From the NCBI RefSeq assembly GCF_900182955.1, contig NZ_FXUL01000036.1, positions 1-35,072 on the forward strand: a stretch of 35,072 nucleotides of DNA, in the 5' to 3' direction. This DNA is from Noviherbaspirillum suwonense. Lineage in GTDB: Bacteria; Pseudomonadota; Gammaproteobacteria; Burkholderiales; Burkholderiaceae_D. The translations under genes and the position numbers were made by a program. Below, in pieces: positions 1 to 6,892 of this stretch; the stretch's first letter is position 1, and each line of letters opens with the position of its first letter. The notes beneath the pieces were generated by a model. That model searched no databases. It was not told where the DNA came from and saw nothing but the letters and a program-made list of their open reading frames with translations.

Positions 1-110
1 AAGCGCTCGGGGCGCACTGCCTGGCGCGCCAGCAGCATGGCCGGAATTTCGGTTTCCATCGTGGTGTTCGAGCTCGGCACGATCTGGCCGATGCGATACG
101 TTTTCTGCAT
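1..110 (-). CDS. Maleate cis-trans isomerase / Asp-Glu racemase superfamily, N-terminus only (cut by window edge)
   Basis: The minus-strand ATG at 108-110 opens a frame that runs off the left edge of the window after about 36 codons. It begins MQKTYRIGQIVPSSNTTMET, the characteristic opening of maleate isomerases and arylmalonate decarboxylase relatives, where the PSSNTTME stretch forms part of the substrate pocket. A strong Shine-Dalgarno (GGAGGAGA) lies at about 113-122. Only 17 bases separate it from the decarboxylase gene upstream, so the two are very probably co-transcribed. In nicotinate and picolinate catabolism a maleate isomerase (NicE/PicG) makes fumarate at the end of the pathway, which fits the neighbours. 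The catalytic cysteines are outside the window, so the exact activity is inferred from context. Confidence 0.8.
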   Translation of the reverse strand, partial: MQKTYRIGQIVPSSNTTMETEIPAMLLARQAVRPER

Positions 111-127
111 GATGTCTCCTCCTTCGT

Positions 128-1090
128 TCAAAGCTTGAAGATACGCTCGGCATTGCCGTGACAGACCAGCTTGCGGGTGGCCTCGTCCAGCGGCGCCTGC
201 TCGATGAAGCGGGCTGCCGCCTCGGTCGACTCGTATGGATAATCGACCGAAAACAGCACCGCTTCCGCACCCATTTCGCCAATGGCGCCGACCAGCGCAT
301 GCGGCGAGCAGACCCCTGACGTGGTAATCAGCAGGTTGGAGCCGAAATAGGCGGACGGAGCGCGCGCCAGCTTCACGCCATGCGGGTACACCGCGAAGCG
401 GCTGTCGAAGCGCCACCGCAGAAAAGGGAGGCCCTCGCCCATGTGGCCGACGATGACCTTGAGCGCCGGGAAGCGGTCGAACACGCCGCCGAACAGCAGC
501 CGCAGCGCATGCGTGCCGGTTTCCACGCCCCAGCCCCAGGTTGCGCCGGCCAGTTCGGGATGGCCCGTGATGCAATAGGGGTCGACCCATGCATTGGTGG
601 GGTGCAGGTACATCGGCACGTCGAGCGCCTGCATCTTTTCCCAGAACAGGTCATAGGCCGGGTCATCGAGGTAACGGCCGTTGGTATGGCCGTTGATCAG
701 CGAGCCCTTGAAACCGTACTCCTTCACGGTGCGTTCCAGTTCATAGGCGGCCGCCTGCGGATCCTGCATTGCAAGCATCGCGAAGCCGGCGTAGCGCGTC
801 GGGTGACGTGCAATCTGAGCGGCCAGGAAGTCATTGTTTTCCCGCGCGCGGGCGATCGCCAGCGCCGTATCGGTCTCAGCCTGCACCGCCGGACCTGACT
901 GGGAGAGAATCACCATGTCGATGCCGCCGCGATCCATTTCCGCAAGGCGAATGTCGTCGAAGTCGCCAAGCTTGCGCGCCAGCGCCGCCCGGCTCTCGGG
1001 ATCGATTTTATTCAGGAAAACCTTGGAATACTGCTCGAAACCTGGCGCCGAAAAATGTTCTTCCAGGGCGATCTTGCGGATGTGTGTCAT
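128..1090 (-). CDS. picC: PicC-like 3,6-dihydroxypicolinate decarboxylase (amidohydrolase_2 family)
   Basis: A 320-residue TIM-barrel metal-dependent decarboxylase of the gamma-resorcylate decarboxylase/ACMSD type. Visible metal and active-site residues are E10 and H12 (LEEH motif), H163 (YLHPTN), H216 (GHMGEG) and D283 (FSVDYPYE). From memory, H163 and H216 are also the numbers reported as essential in PicC of Alcaligenes faecalis JQ135, which non-oxidatively decarboxylates 3,6-dihydroxypicolinate to 2,5-dihydroxypyridine. The length and both numbers coincide here. The neighbours (molybdenum hydroxylase, Rieske oxygenase, MarR regulator, maleate isomerase) match a pic cluster. It starts its own operon behind a palindromic operator at 1123-1134. 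A decarboxylase for another hydroxy-aromatic acid (resorcylate type) is the main alternative. Confidence 0.82.
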   Translation of the reverse strand: MTHIRKIALEEHFSAPGFEQYSKVFLNKIDPESRAALARKLGDFDDIRLAEMDRGGIDMVILSQSGPAVQAETDTALAIARARENNDFLAAQIARHPTRYAGFAMLAMQDPQAAAYELERTVKEYGFKGSLINGHTNGRYLDDPAYDLFWEKMQALDVPMYLHPTNAWVDPYCITGHPELAGATWGWGVETGTHALRLLFGGVFDRFPALKVIVGHMGEGLPFLRWRFDSRFAVYPHGVKLARAPSAYFGSNLLITTSGVCSPHALVGAIGEMGAEAVLFSVDYPYESTEAAARFIEQAPLDEATRKLVCHGNAERIFKL

Positions 1091-1122
1091 CGGAGTTCCT
1101 TGTTATGATGCCGGGTTTATAT

Positions 1123-1134
1123 TCAGCATACTGA
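1123..1134 (-). promoter_or_regulatory. PicR-type operator upstream of the decarboxylase gene
   Basis: TCAGCATACTGA is a palindrome with 4-base arms around CATA, and it recurs in front of three other transcription units in this window. On the minus strand it is followed by AATATAAA, a possible -10, so the operator would lie between -35 and -10; no good -35 is visible. It lies 33 bases upstream of the picC start codon. Binding by the MarR protein encoded at 5861-6349 is inferred. Confidence 0.75.
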
Positions 1135-1150
1135 CTAAAAAGACTTTTAA

Positions 1151-1173
1151 AAGGCAGCGCGTTGCGCTGCCTT
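1151..1173 (-). terminator. Rho-independent terminator of the molybdenum hydroxylase operon
   Basis: A perfect 10-base-pair stem (AAGGCAGCGC / GCGCTGCCTT) with a GTT loop stands 5 bases past the stop codon at 1178. On the minus strand it is followed by TTTTAAAAGTCTTTTT. It separates the hydroxylase operon from the operator and promoter of the decarboxylase operon just downstream. Confidence 0.8.
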
Positions 1174-1177
1174 CGTC

Positions 1178-2383
1178 TCACTGTCGGCCGAACAGCCGCT
1201 TCAGCCGCGCCCAGAGTATCTGGAGCACGGCGCCGACCACGCTGACAGACTTTGCCGGAAGATCCGCCGCGCCGGCGCCGCCCATGCGGGCGGCGAGATT
1301 ACGTCCAAAGTCGGCAATCATGCGCGTCACGAAATCGCGCACCAGTCCCGAGCGGGAAAATTGCGCCAGCGCGCCTTGCAACATGTGATCCAGCGTGATA
1401 TCGACCCGGGTGCGCCGGTCATCAATGGCGACGATGCGGTAGCCGACGTCGCCTTTCGCGCGCGACTGGCTGATGCTGTCGGTGCCAGCGCCGCGCAGCA
1501 TGCCGCTGCGCGCGGCGTCGTCGCGTTCCAGCACCGCCGAGCCGTTGAAGGCGGCGGCGATCGGGCCGAACTTGATGGCGATCCGGCCCTTGACGCTGCG
1601 GCCGTCGTTCTCCAGCACTTCGGCGCCGGGCAGGCAGGACGCCAGCGCCTCGACATTGCCCATGAAGTCCCACACCTGCTGCGCCGGGAAGTCGACGGTG
1701 AAGCTGTCCTCGATATGGGACCAGCCCTTGCGGCTTTCCGTGGCCCCGGACGGCGCCTGCGCTGCCGGGACGGCAGCCGGCGCCTGGTTGACGGCAACGA
1801 ACGGGCGCATCGGCGCGGCGGCCTTCACTGGCGCCGGCGTCGGCGCCGCTGCCGGCGCGGGTTGCGCGACAGGTTCAGATTTCAGGTCCGCCAGCACCGA
1901 CTGGATGGCGCGAACAATGCCGACATAGCCGGTGCAGCGGCAGAGATTGCCGGACAGCTCGATACGGATGCGTTCCTCGTCGGCATCGGGCAAGCGCCTG
2001 ACGATATCGTAGGCCGTGGCCAGCATGCCCGGCGTGCAATAGCCGCATTGCAGCGCATGCTCCCGGCTGAAGGCCGCACGCAGCTTTGCCATCCACGGAT
2101 CGTCGCCATAGCCTTCGATGGTGCGCACGTCCTTCTGGTCGCAGGCCACGGCGAAGGTGATGCAGGAACGCACAGGCTGGTCGTCCACCAGCACCGTGCA
2201 TGCGCCGCAGACGCCGTGCTCGCAGCCCAGGTGCGTTCCAGTCAGTCCGCAATGGTCGCGCACAAAATCCCCGAGATGGGTTCGTGGCGTCGCATCGTGA
2301 CGCACCCAGGCGCCATTGAGGTGCAGCCTGATCGGCTGCGGCGCGGCCGTCAGTGTCGCGCCAAACTCTTCGTTCATCTTCAT
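1178..2383 (-). CDS. Molybdenum hydroxylase [2Fe-2S] subunit fused to a CoxG-type SRPBCC domain
   Basis: A 401-residue two-part protein. Residues 1-165 are the small subunit of xanthine dehydrogenase-family hydroxylases. Ligands for a plant-type [2Fe-2S] cluster are C54, C59, C62 and C74; those for the second cluster are C113, C116, C148 and C150. After an Ala/Pro-rich linker (about 172-225), residues 230-375 form a CoxG-like SRPBCC domain (SFTVDFPAQQVWDFMGNVEA), ending in a hydrophobic/basic helix (VVGAVLQILWARLKRLFGRQ) of the kind that ties CoxG to the membrane. Small subunits normally stop near 160-170 residues, so the fusion is unusual. The start codon overlaps the stop of the FAD subunit (ATGA). 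In a pic setting this would be one subunit of picolinate dehydrogenase (PicA); the substrate is inferred from neighbours. Confidence 0.88.
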   Translation of the reverse strand: MKMNEEFGATLTAAPQPIRLHLNGAWVRHDATPRTHLGDFVRDHCGLTGTHLGCEHGVCGACTVLVDDQPVRSCITFAVACDQKDVRTIEGYGDDPWMAKLRAAFSREHALQCGYCTPGMLATAYDIVRRLPDADEERIRIELSGNLCRCTGYVGIVRAIQSVLADLKSEPVAQPAPAAAPTPAPVKAAAPMRPFVAVNQAPAAVPAAQAPSGATESRKGWSHIEDSFTVDFPAQQVWDFMGNVEALASCLPGAEVLENDGRSVKGRIAIKFGPIAAAFNGSAVLERDDAARSGMLRGAGTDSISQSRAKGDVGYRIVAIDDRRTRVDITLDHMLQGALAQFSRSGLVRDFVTRMIADFGRNLAARMGGAGAADLPAKSVSVVGAVLQILWARLKRLFGRQ

Positions 2384-3261
2384 GCTGCCCCCGCAACCTT
2401 GTCCTGTTCATTCACGCCCAGCGCCTGCCGGACCGCACGCTTCACCGCGGCTTCGATCAGCCGGCGGTCGACCGCGTCCTTCGATTGGGCCGCCTGCGCC
2501 ACGGCGTCCCTCACTGCGGAATCGGTCAGCGCGTCCATGCCCTGGCCTGCGACTTGCGCCGCCAGGCCGGCCAGCGACGCCGGGGCGCCGTCCAGTGCGC
2601 CGATGACGATGCGGGCGACGCCACGCTGCGGGTCCAGCACCACCGCGCAGCTTGCTTCGGCGAACTCGCCGGTCTTGCGGCAAAACTTGTAATAGCCCCA
2701 GCGCATGTCGGCCGTATAAAGCGGCACCAGCACGCCAGCGAGCAGTTCACCGTCTGCGAGCGCGGTGGTGAATGCGCCAGACATGAATGCCGTGGCCGGC
2801 ACCCGCCGGGTGGCGCTGGATGACACGCACTGCAGCTGCGCATCGAGCGCCGCCATGGCCAGCACCCAGTCGGCTGCGGGATCCGCATGCGCGAGGCTGC
2901 CGGCCAGCGTGCCGCGGTTGCGCACCGCGCGGTAGGCGATGGTGCCGGCGACATGACGCAGCATTCGCGCCAGCGGCGCCGCCTCCTCGGCCAGCGCGGC
3001 GTCGAGCGCGCCGTCCTCGATTGCTGCATGGGTCAACGCGCCGCCGATGAACAGGCTGCCATCGCGCCGTTCCACCCGGGCCATGTCCTGCGCACCGGAA
3101 ATATCGACCAGCATGGCCGCCCGCACCAGGCGCATGTTCAGCATCGGCCCCAGGGACTGGCCGCCGCCGAGGACCTTGACGCCGGCGTCGGCATTGCTGC
3201 AGGCTTGAATCGCGTCGGCCAGCGAGCCGGCGCGTTGATAGGCAAAGGGCGCGGCTTTCAC
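2380..3261 (-). CDS. Molybdenum hydroxylase FAD-binding (CoxM-type) subunit
   Basis: A 293-residue medium subunit of a xanthine dehydrogenase/CO dehydrogenase-family enzyme, passing electrons from the [2Fe-2S] subunit to FAD and on to an acceptor. Visible FAD motifs are GGGQSLGP at 32-39 and RNRGTLAGSLAHADP at 114-128, and the length is normal for the family. The start is GTG at 3259-3261, supported by a GGCGGAGG ribosome site and by the typical opening MKAAPFAYQRAGSL. It overlaps the stop of the large subunit by four bases (GTGA), and its own stop overlaps the next start, so the three subunits are translationally coupled. Confidence 0.92.
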   Translation of the reverse strand: MKAAPFAYQRAGSLADAIQACSNADAGVKVLGGGQSLGPMLNMRLVRAAMLVDISGAQDMARVERRDGSLFIGGALTHAAIEDGALDAALAEEAAPLARMLRHVAGTIAYRAVRNRGTLAGSLAHADPAADWVLAMAALDAQLQCVSSSATRRVPATAFMSGAFTTALADGELLAGVLVPLYTADMRWGYYKFCRKTGEFAEASCAVVLDPQRGVARIVIGALDGAPASLAGLAAQVAGQGMDALTDSAVRDAVAQAAQSKDAVDRRLIEAAVKRAVRQALGVNEQDKVAGAA

Positions 3262-5666
3262 AGTGCCTCCGCCTGTTCGGGGATTGCGGCCGGCGTCACC
3301 GGCGCTATCGCTTCGGCCTGCGCGTTCGCCAGTGCGGCCAGCAGGCGGTGCGGCGTAAGCGGCGTTTCGGTCACTTCCGCACCGAGCGAGCGGATCGCGT
3401 CGTTTACCGCATTGAAGATTGCGGCCGGCGGCCCGATCGCGCCGCCCTCGCCCACGCCCTTGATGCCGAACTCGGTGTGGGGCGACAGCGTTTCCATATG
3501 CTCGATGCGAAACATCGGCAGCTCGGTCGGCCCCGGCAGGATGTAGTCGGCCAGCGTCGATGTCAATGGCTGCGCATTGTCGTCGTACAGCACTTCCTCA
3601 TACAGCGCAGTGCCGATGCCCTGCGCGGCGCCGCCGTATGCCTGGCCTTCGACCACCATCGGATTCACCATCCGGCCGCAGTCCTCGACGATCACGTAAT
3701 CCAGGATGTCCACCTTCCCTATCTCCGGGTCCACTGCGACCACGCAGGCATGGGTTGCATAACTGAAGGCGCCGGTGTCGACGCCGGGCTTGTAGCCGGC
3801 GGTTACTTCAAGGCCATTGGTATCCACGTTGGCCGGCAGGAGTTGCGGATTGACGTACCAGGCATTGGCGATCTTTGCGATGGTCACCCGCTCGGCCCCT
3901 GCCACCACGGCGCCGCCTTCCAGCCGCACGCTGTCTTCGGGCTGGCGCAGCAGGTGCGCGCCGATGCAGCGCAGCCGCGGCAACAGCATCTTGCAGGCCT
4001 TCGATACCGCGCCGCCCGACATCACGATGGAGCGCGATGCATAGGTGCCGGTGGAATACGGCGTGGCGCCGGTGTCGCCATGCACGACGCGGATGCGCGC
4101 CACCGGGATGCCCAGGATTTCGTTGGCGATTTGCGCCATCGTCGTTTCCATCCCCTGCCCATGCGAGTGGACGCCTACCCGCACTTCCAGCCCGCCGTCC
4201 GGCGTCAGCCTGACGGTCGCCTGGTCATGTCCCGGCACCACCGGCAGTCCCCATGCGGCAAACACCGAGGTGCCGTGCGCCGACTGTTCCGTGAAGGTCG
4301 CGAAGCCGACGCCAATCAGTTTGCCGCTGGCTTCCCCCTTCTGCTGCCGCGCGCGCACTGCCGCGACATTGATCATTTCCACCGCGCGCTTGAGGCTTGC
4401 CTGGTAGTCGCCGCTGTCGTAATGCTTGTTGGCGACGTTCTTGTACGGCATCGCGCTGGCCGGCACCAGGTTTTCGTAACGGACTTCCCATGGCTCCCGC
4501 CCGACTTCCCGGGCAATCGCATCCATCACCAGTTCGATGGCGAAGCAGACGCCGGTGCGGGCCACGCCGCGGTACGGCAGAAAACCCGGCTTGTTGGTGG
4601 CAACGCATTCGGTGCGGCAGCGGTACCCGCGAAAGTCGTAGGGGCCCGGCAGATTGCCGGCCGCCTGGCCAGGCTCCAGCGCGGTCGTGAATGGCCAGGC
4701 GGAGTAGGCGCCGCCGTCGATCGTGATGTGGGCGTCCAGCGCCAGCAGGCGGCCGGTCCGGTCTGCATAGGCGGTCAGCTCGTAATGATGCTGGCGCGAG
4801 TTCGCTCCGGCAATCAGGTGCTCACGCCTGTCCTCGACATAGCGGAATGGCTTCTTGTAGCGCAGCGCGAGCCAGGCAATGCAAAGTTCCTCTTGCTGCA
4901 GCACGCACTTGTAACCGAAGGCGCCGCCCACATCCGGGGAAATCACGCGGATCATGCCCTGGTCGATACCGAGATAGGTGGCAAGGCCGGTGCGGATCAG
5001 GTGCGGCACCTGCGTAGCGCTGTAGACGATCAACTGGTGGAACTGATGGTCCCAGTACGCCAGCACCGCCTTGCCTTCCATCGGCACCATGCACTGGCGG
5101 GCCAGATCCACGGTCCTGCGTATGACCACCGGCGCATTGGCCGCATGCTGCTCGAAGTCCTTGTCGATATCGATCGAGAGGAACAGGTTGTCGCTCCAGT
5201 GATCGTGGACGCGCACATCGGTGTTGCCGCGCGCGACGTCCGCGTTCGGTATAGGCGGGAGCTCGTCAAGGTCCAGCCCGATGGTCTCGATGATGTCTTC
5301 CGCCTCGGCGCGCGATGCCGCAAACGCCATTGCCACCGGCTCGCCGGCGAAGCGCACCTTTCCCGATGCCAGCGGCGGCTGCGCCGACGATTTGTAGCTG
5401 GGAAGCGTGCACTCCGGTTCGATGTCAAGGGCGCCCGCCATGTCGTCACGCACGATGACCTGGCCGGCGCACGCATCCGGCTTGTGGATTGCCGCAATGC
5501 GCGCATGCGCCAGCGGGCTGCGCAGGAAAGCCACTTCCTGTGTGCCCGGGATGACCAGGTCGGCGACGAAGCGGCCCAGCCCATGCAGGTGCCGCTCGTC
5601 TTCCTTGCGCTGGACCCGGGCGCCGATGCCGCCATCAGTCTGCGTTGCTCCGTGTGTGCTATCCAT
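3258..5666 (-). CDS. Molybdenum hydroxylase large subunit (xanthine dehydrogenase family; probable picolinate 6-hydroxylase)
   Basis: An 802-residue molybdopterin-cytosine-dinucleotide subunit. Hallmarks are GGAFG at 247-251, the active-site loop PYRGVAR at 364-370 and the catalytic glutamate E740 in GVGEGG. True form-I CO dehydrogenase carries AYXCSFR in that loop; this does not, so CO oxidation is unlikely and hydroxylation of an N-heteroaromatic ring next to the nitrogen is expected. It is the first gene of a coupled three-gene operon (large, FAD, FeS-CoxG), which is the reverse of the common medium-small-large order. A clear ribosome site (AAAGGGA) precedes the ATG at 5666. An operator lies 107 bases upstream in the region shared with the divergent marR gene. 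The picolinate assignment rests on context; nicotinate- or quinoline-type substrates remain possible. Confidence 0.88.
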   Translation of the reverse strand: MDSTHGATQTDGGIGARVQRKEDERHLHGLGRFVADLVIPGTQEVAFLRSPLAHARIAAIHKPDACAGQVIVRDDMAGALDIEPECTLPSYKSSAQPPLASGKVRFAGEPVAMAFAASRAEAEDIIETIGLDLDELPPIPNADVARGNTDVRVHDHWSDNLFLSIDIDKDFEQHAANAPVVIRRTVDLARQCMVPMEGKAVLAYWDHQFHQLIVYSATQVPHLIRTGLATYLGIDQGMIRVISPDVGGAFGYKCVLQQEELCIAWLALRYKKPFRYVEDRREHLIAGANSRQHHYELTAYADRTGRLLALDAHITIDGGAYSAWPFTTALEPGQAAGNLPGPYDFRGYRCRTECVATNKPGFLPYRGVARTGVCFAIELVMDAIAREVGREPWEVRYENLVPASAMPYKNVANKHYDSGDYQASLKRAVEMINVAAVRARQQKGEASGKLIGVGFATFTEQSAHGTSVFAAWGLPVVPGHDQATVRLTPDGGLEVRVGVHSHGQGMETTMAQIANEILGIPVARIRVVHGDTGATPYSTGTYASRSIVMSGGAVSKACKMLLPRLRCIGAHLLRQPEDSVRLEGGAVVAGAERVTIAKIANAWYVNPQLLPANVDTNGLEVTAGYKPGVDTGAFSYATHACVVAVDPEIGKVDILDYVIVEDCGRMVNPMVVEGQAYGGAAQGIGTALYEEVLYDDNAQPLTSTLADYILPGPTELPMFRIEHMETLSPHTEFGIKGVGEGGAIGPPAAIFNAVNDAIRSLGAEVTETPLTPHRLLAALANAQAEAIAPVTPAAIPEQAEAL

Positions 5667-5772
5667 ACTGTCCCTTTAGGTGGTCCGCGATCAGCGCTGA
5701 AAGCCACGGCAGGCATGCCAGGCCCCGAGCACCGCGGCAAACAACAATTGCCGCCAATTACGACCTAATTAA

Positions 5773-5784
5773 TCAGCATACTAA
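5773..5784. promoter_or_regulatory. PicR-type operator between the hydroxylase operon and the divergent marR gene
   Basis: TCAGCATACTAA differs from the other three sites by one base in the right arm. It stands in an AT-rich stretch (5765-5795) of the 194-base divergent region, so one site could control both the hydroxylase operon and the regulator itself. No strong promoter hexamers stand out on either strand, so the positions of -35 and -10 are not assigned. Confidence 0.7.
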
Positions 5785-5860
5785 CTAATTTTATTGCGCC
5801 GGGCTTGTGTTTTTCAGGCCGGACACGATAATCAATCCATCTCATCACAGACCCCTCGCC

Positions 5861-6349
5861 ATGCCAAGAAAAAAAACAGCCACACTGACGCAGCCCATCG
5901 TGCCGCTCACGTCGCGCCCCGGTTTCCTGATTCGCCGGCTCAACCAGATCCACTACGCGATCTTCTTCGAAGAATGCCGCGACTTCAACATCACCCCGGT
6001 GCAATACGGCATGCTGACCGCGCTCTCCGTCGCGCCGGGCCTGGACCAGAAGGCGCTGGGCCTGGCGGTAGGCCTGGACCGTACGAACACGGCTGACGTG
6101 CTCAAGCGGCTCGAGGAGCGCGGCCTGGTCACGCGCCAGCAAAGCGAAACGGACGGCCGCGTCAAGCATGCGTTCATCACCGCCGAGGGCCTGCAGATCA
6201 CCAACGCGATGTACGCCGCGATGATCTCCGCTCAGCAGCGCCTGCTGGCGCCGCTCTCCGAGGAAGACCGGGCCAAGTTTCTCGAACTGCTCCATGTCCT
6301 GGTCGATTCCAACAACGAGTTCGGGCGCGCCTCGATGAAGGCGCTTTGA
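5861..6349 (+). CDS. picR: MarR-family transcriptional regulator (PicR-like)
   Basis: A 162-residue MarR protein. It has a dimerising N-terminal helix region (about 22-45), a winged helix with recognition helix at about 73-86 (DRTNTADVLKRLEERG), a wing at about 91-108 (TRQQSETDGRVKHAF), and a C-terminal dimer helix. The ATG at 5861 is preferred over an upstream in-frame GTG at 5807 because MPRKKTATL gives a normal MarR length. It is divergent from the hydroxylase operon and convergent with the oxygenase operon (13-base gap). In A. faecalis JQ135 a MarR protein, PicR, represses pic genes and is released by 6-hydroxypicolinate (recalled). The four matching palindromes in this window make it the obvious regulator of this cluster. 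DNA binding and effector are inferred. Confidence 0.82.
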   Translation: MPRKKTATLTQPIVPLTSRPGFLIRRLNQIHYAIFFEECRDFNITPVQYGMLTALSVAPGLDQKALGLAVGLDRTNTADVLKRLEERGLVTRQQSETDGRVKHAFITAEGLQITNAMYAAMISAQQRLLAPLSEEDRAKFLELLHVLVDSNNEFGRASMKAL

Positions 6350-6362
6350 CCCTCCTGCATTC

Positions 6363-6878
6363 CTAGACCGGGTAGACCAGGTCAGTCGCAATCATGGTCG
6401 TGTCGTACACTGCCTGGCGCTCCCGCAGCAACAGCCTGTTTCCCTGCCGCACGAAGCGATCGAAGTAACGGCCGGCCAGGTGCAGCGTCGTCGGTCCATC
6501 CACCAGCGTCTGCAGCAGGATGAAGCTGGACTGGGCGCGAAACTCGCCGTCGTCCTGCTGCGCCAGCACCCGCACGTTGCCGGTGACATGCAGGTTGTAG
6601 CGCGGCGCAAACATCTGGGTCCGTGCAATCGACACCGCGCGGTCCTGCAGCATGCCCTTGCCTTCCGCATAGACCAGCCCGACCAGCATGCCGGCATCCG
6701 CATTTTCCCGCGCGGTGATGCGATAGATCGCGTCATCGGTAAAGAATTCCGGCCATTGCTCGACTTCGCCCGCATCGAGCACCGCGCAGTATTCGGCATT
6801 GAATTCCTCGACCGCGAAACGCAGTTCCCGTGCCGCGGCCGGGTCGATGGCCGGGGGTTCAAATCCTGTCAGCTTCAT
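6363..6878 (-). CDS. Rieske oxygenase small (beta) subunit
   Basis: A 171-residue aromatic-ring-hydroxylating oxygenase beta subunit with an NTF2/SnoaL-like fold. Typical features are an N-terminal acidic helix (AVEEFNAEYCAVLDAGEVEQ), the WPEFFTDDAIYRITARENAD strand-helix, and ARTQMFAPRYNLHVTGNVRV in the middle. It has no cofactor ligands; the subunit is structural in the alpha3beta3 hexamer. The ATG at 6878 is chosen because GCGGAG sits six bases before it. An upstream GTG at 6896, overlapping the stop of the alpha gene, would add six residues (MKAEPK) but has no ribosome site. It is the last gene of the ferredoxin-alpha-beta operon and runs convergently into marR with no terminator visible. 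Confidence 0.88.
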   Translation of the reverse strand: MKLTGFEPPAIDPAAARELRFAVEEFNAEYCAVLDAGEVEQWPEFFTDDAIYRITARENADAGMLVGLVYAEGKGMLQDRAVSIARTQMFAPRYNLHVTGNVRVLAQQDDGEFRAQSSFILLQTLVDGPTTLHLAGRYFDRFVRQGNRLLLRERQAVYDTTMIATDLVYPV

Positions 6879-6892
6879 TTTCGGCTCCGCCT

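Noticed and set aside
3258-5666. Carbon monoxide dehydrogenase (CoxMSL)
   Set aside because: The active-site loop is PYRGVAR, not AYXCSFR of form-I CO dehydrogenase, and the neighbours are aromatic catabolism genes.
3348-5768. An 806-codon plus-strand open frame
   Set aside because: It is antisense to the molybdenum hydroxylase large subunit, which has all family motifs; high GC creates long empty frames opposite real genes. The same applies to other long antisense frames such as 1361-2692 and 7109-8176.
5807-5860. Longer PicR starting at GTG 5807
   Set aside because: It would add 18 residues (FFRPDTIIN...) not typical of MarR proteins; the ATG at 5861 gives the usual length.
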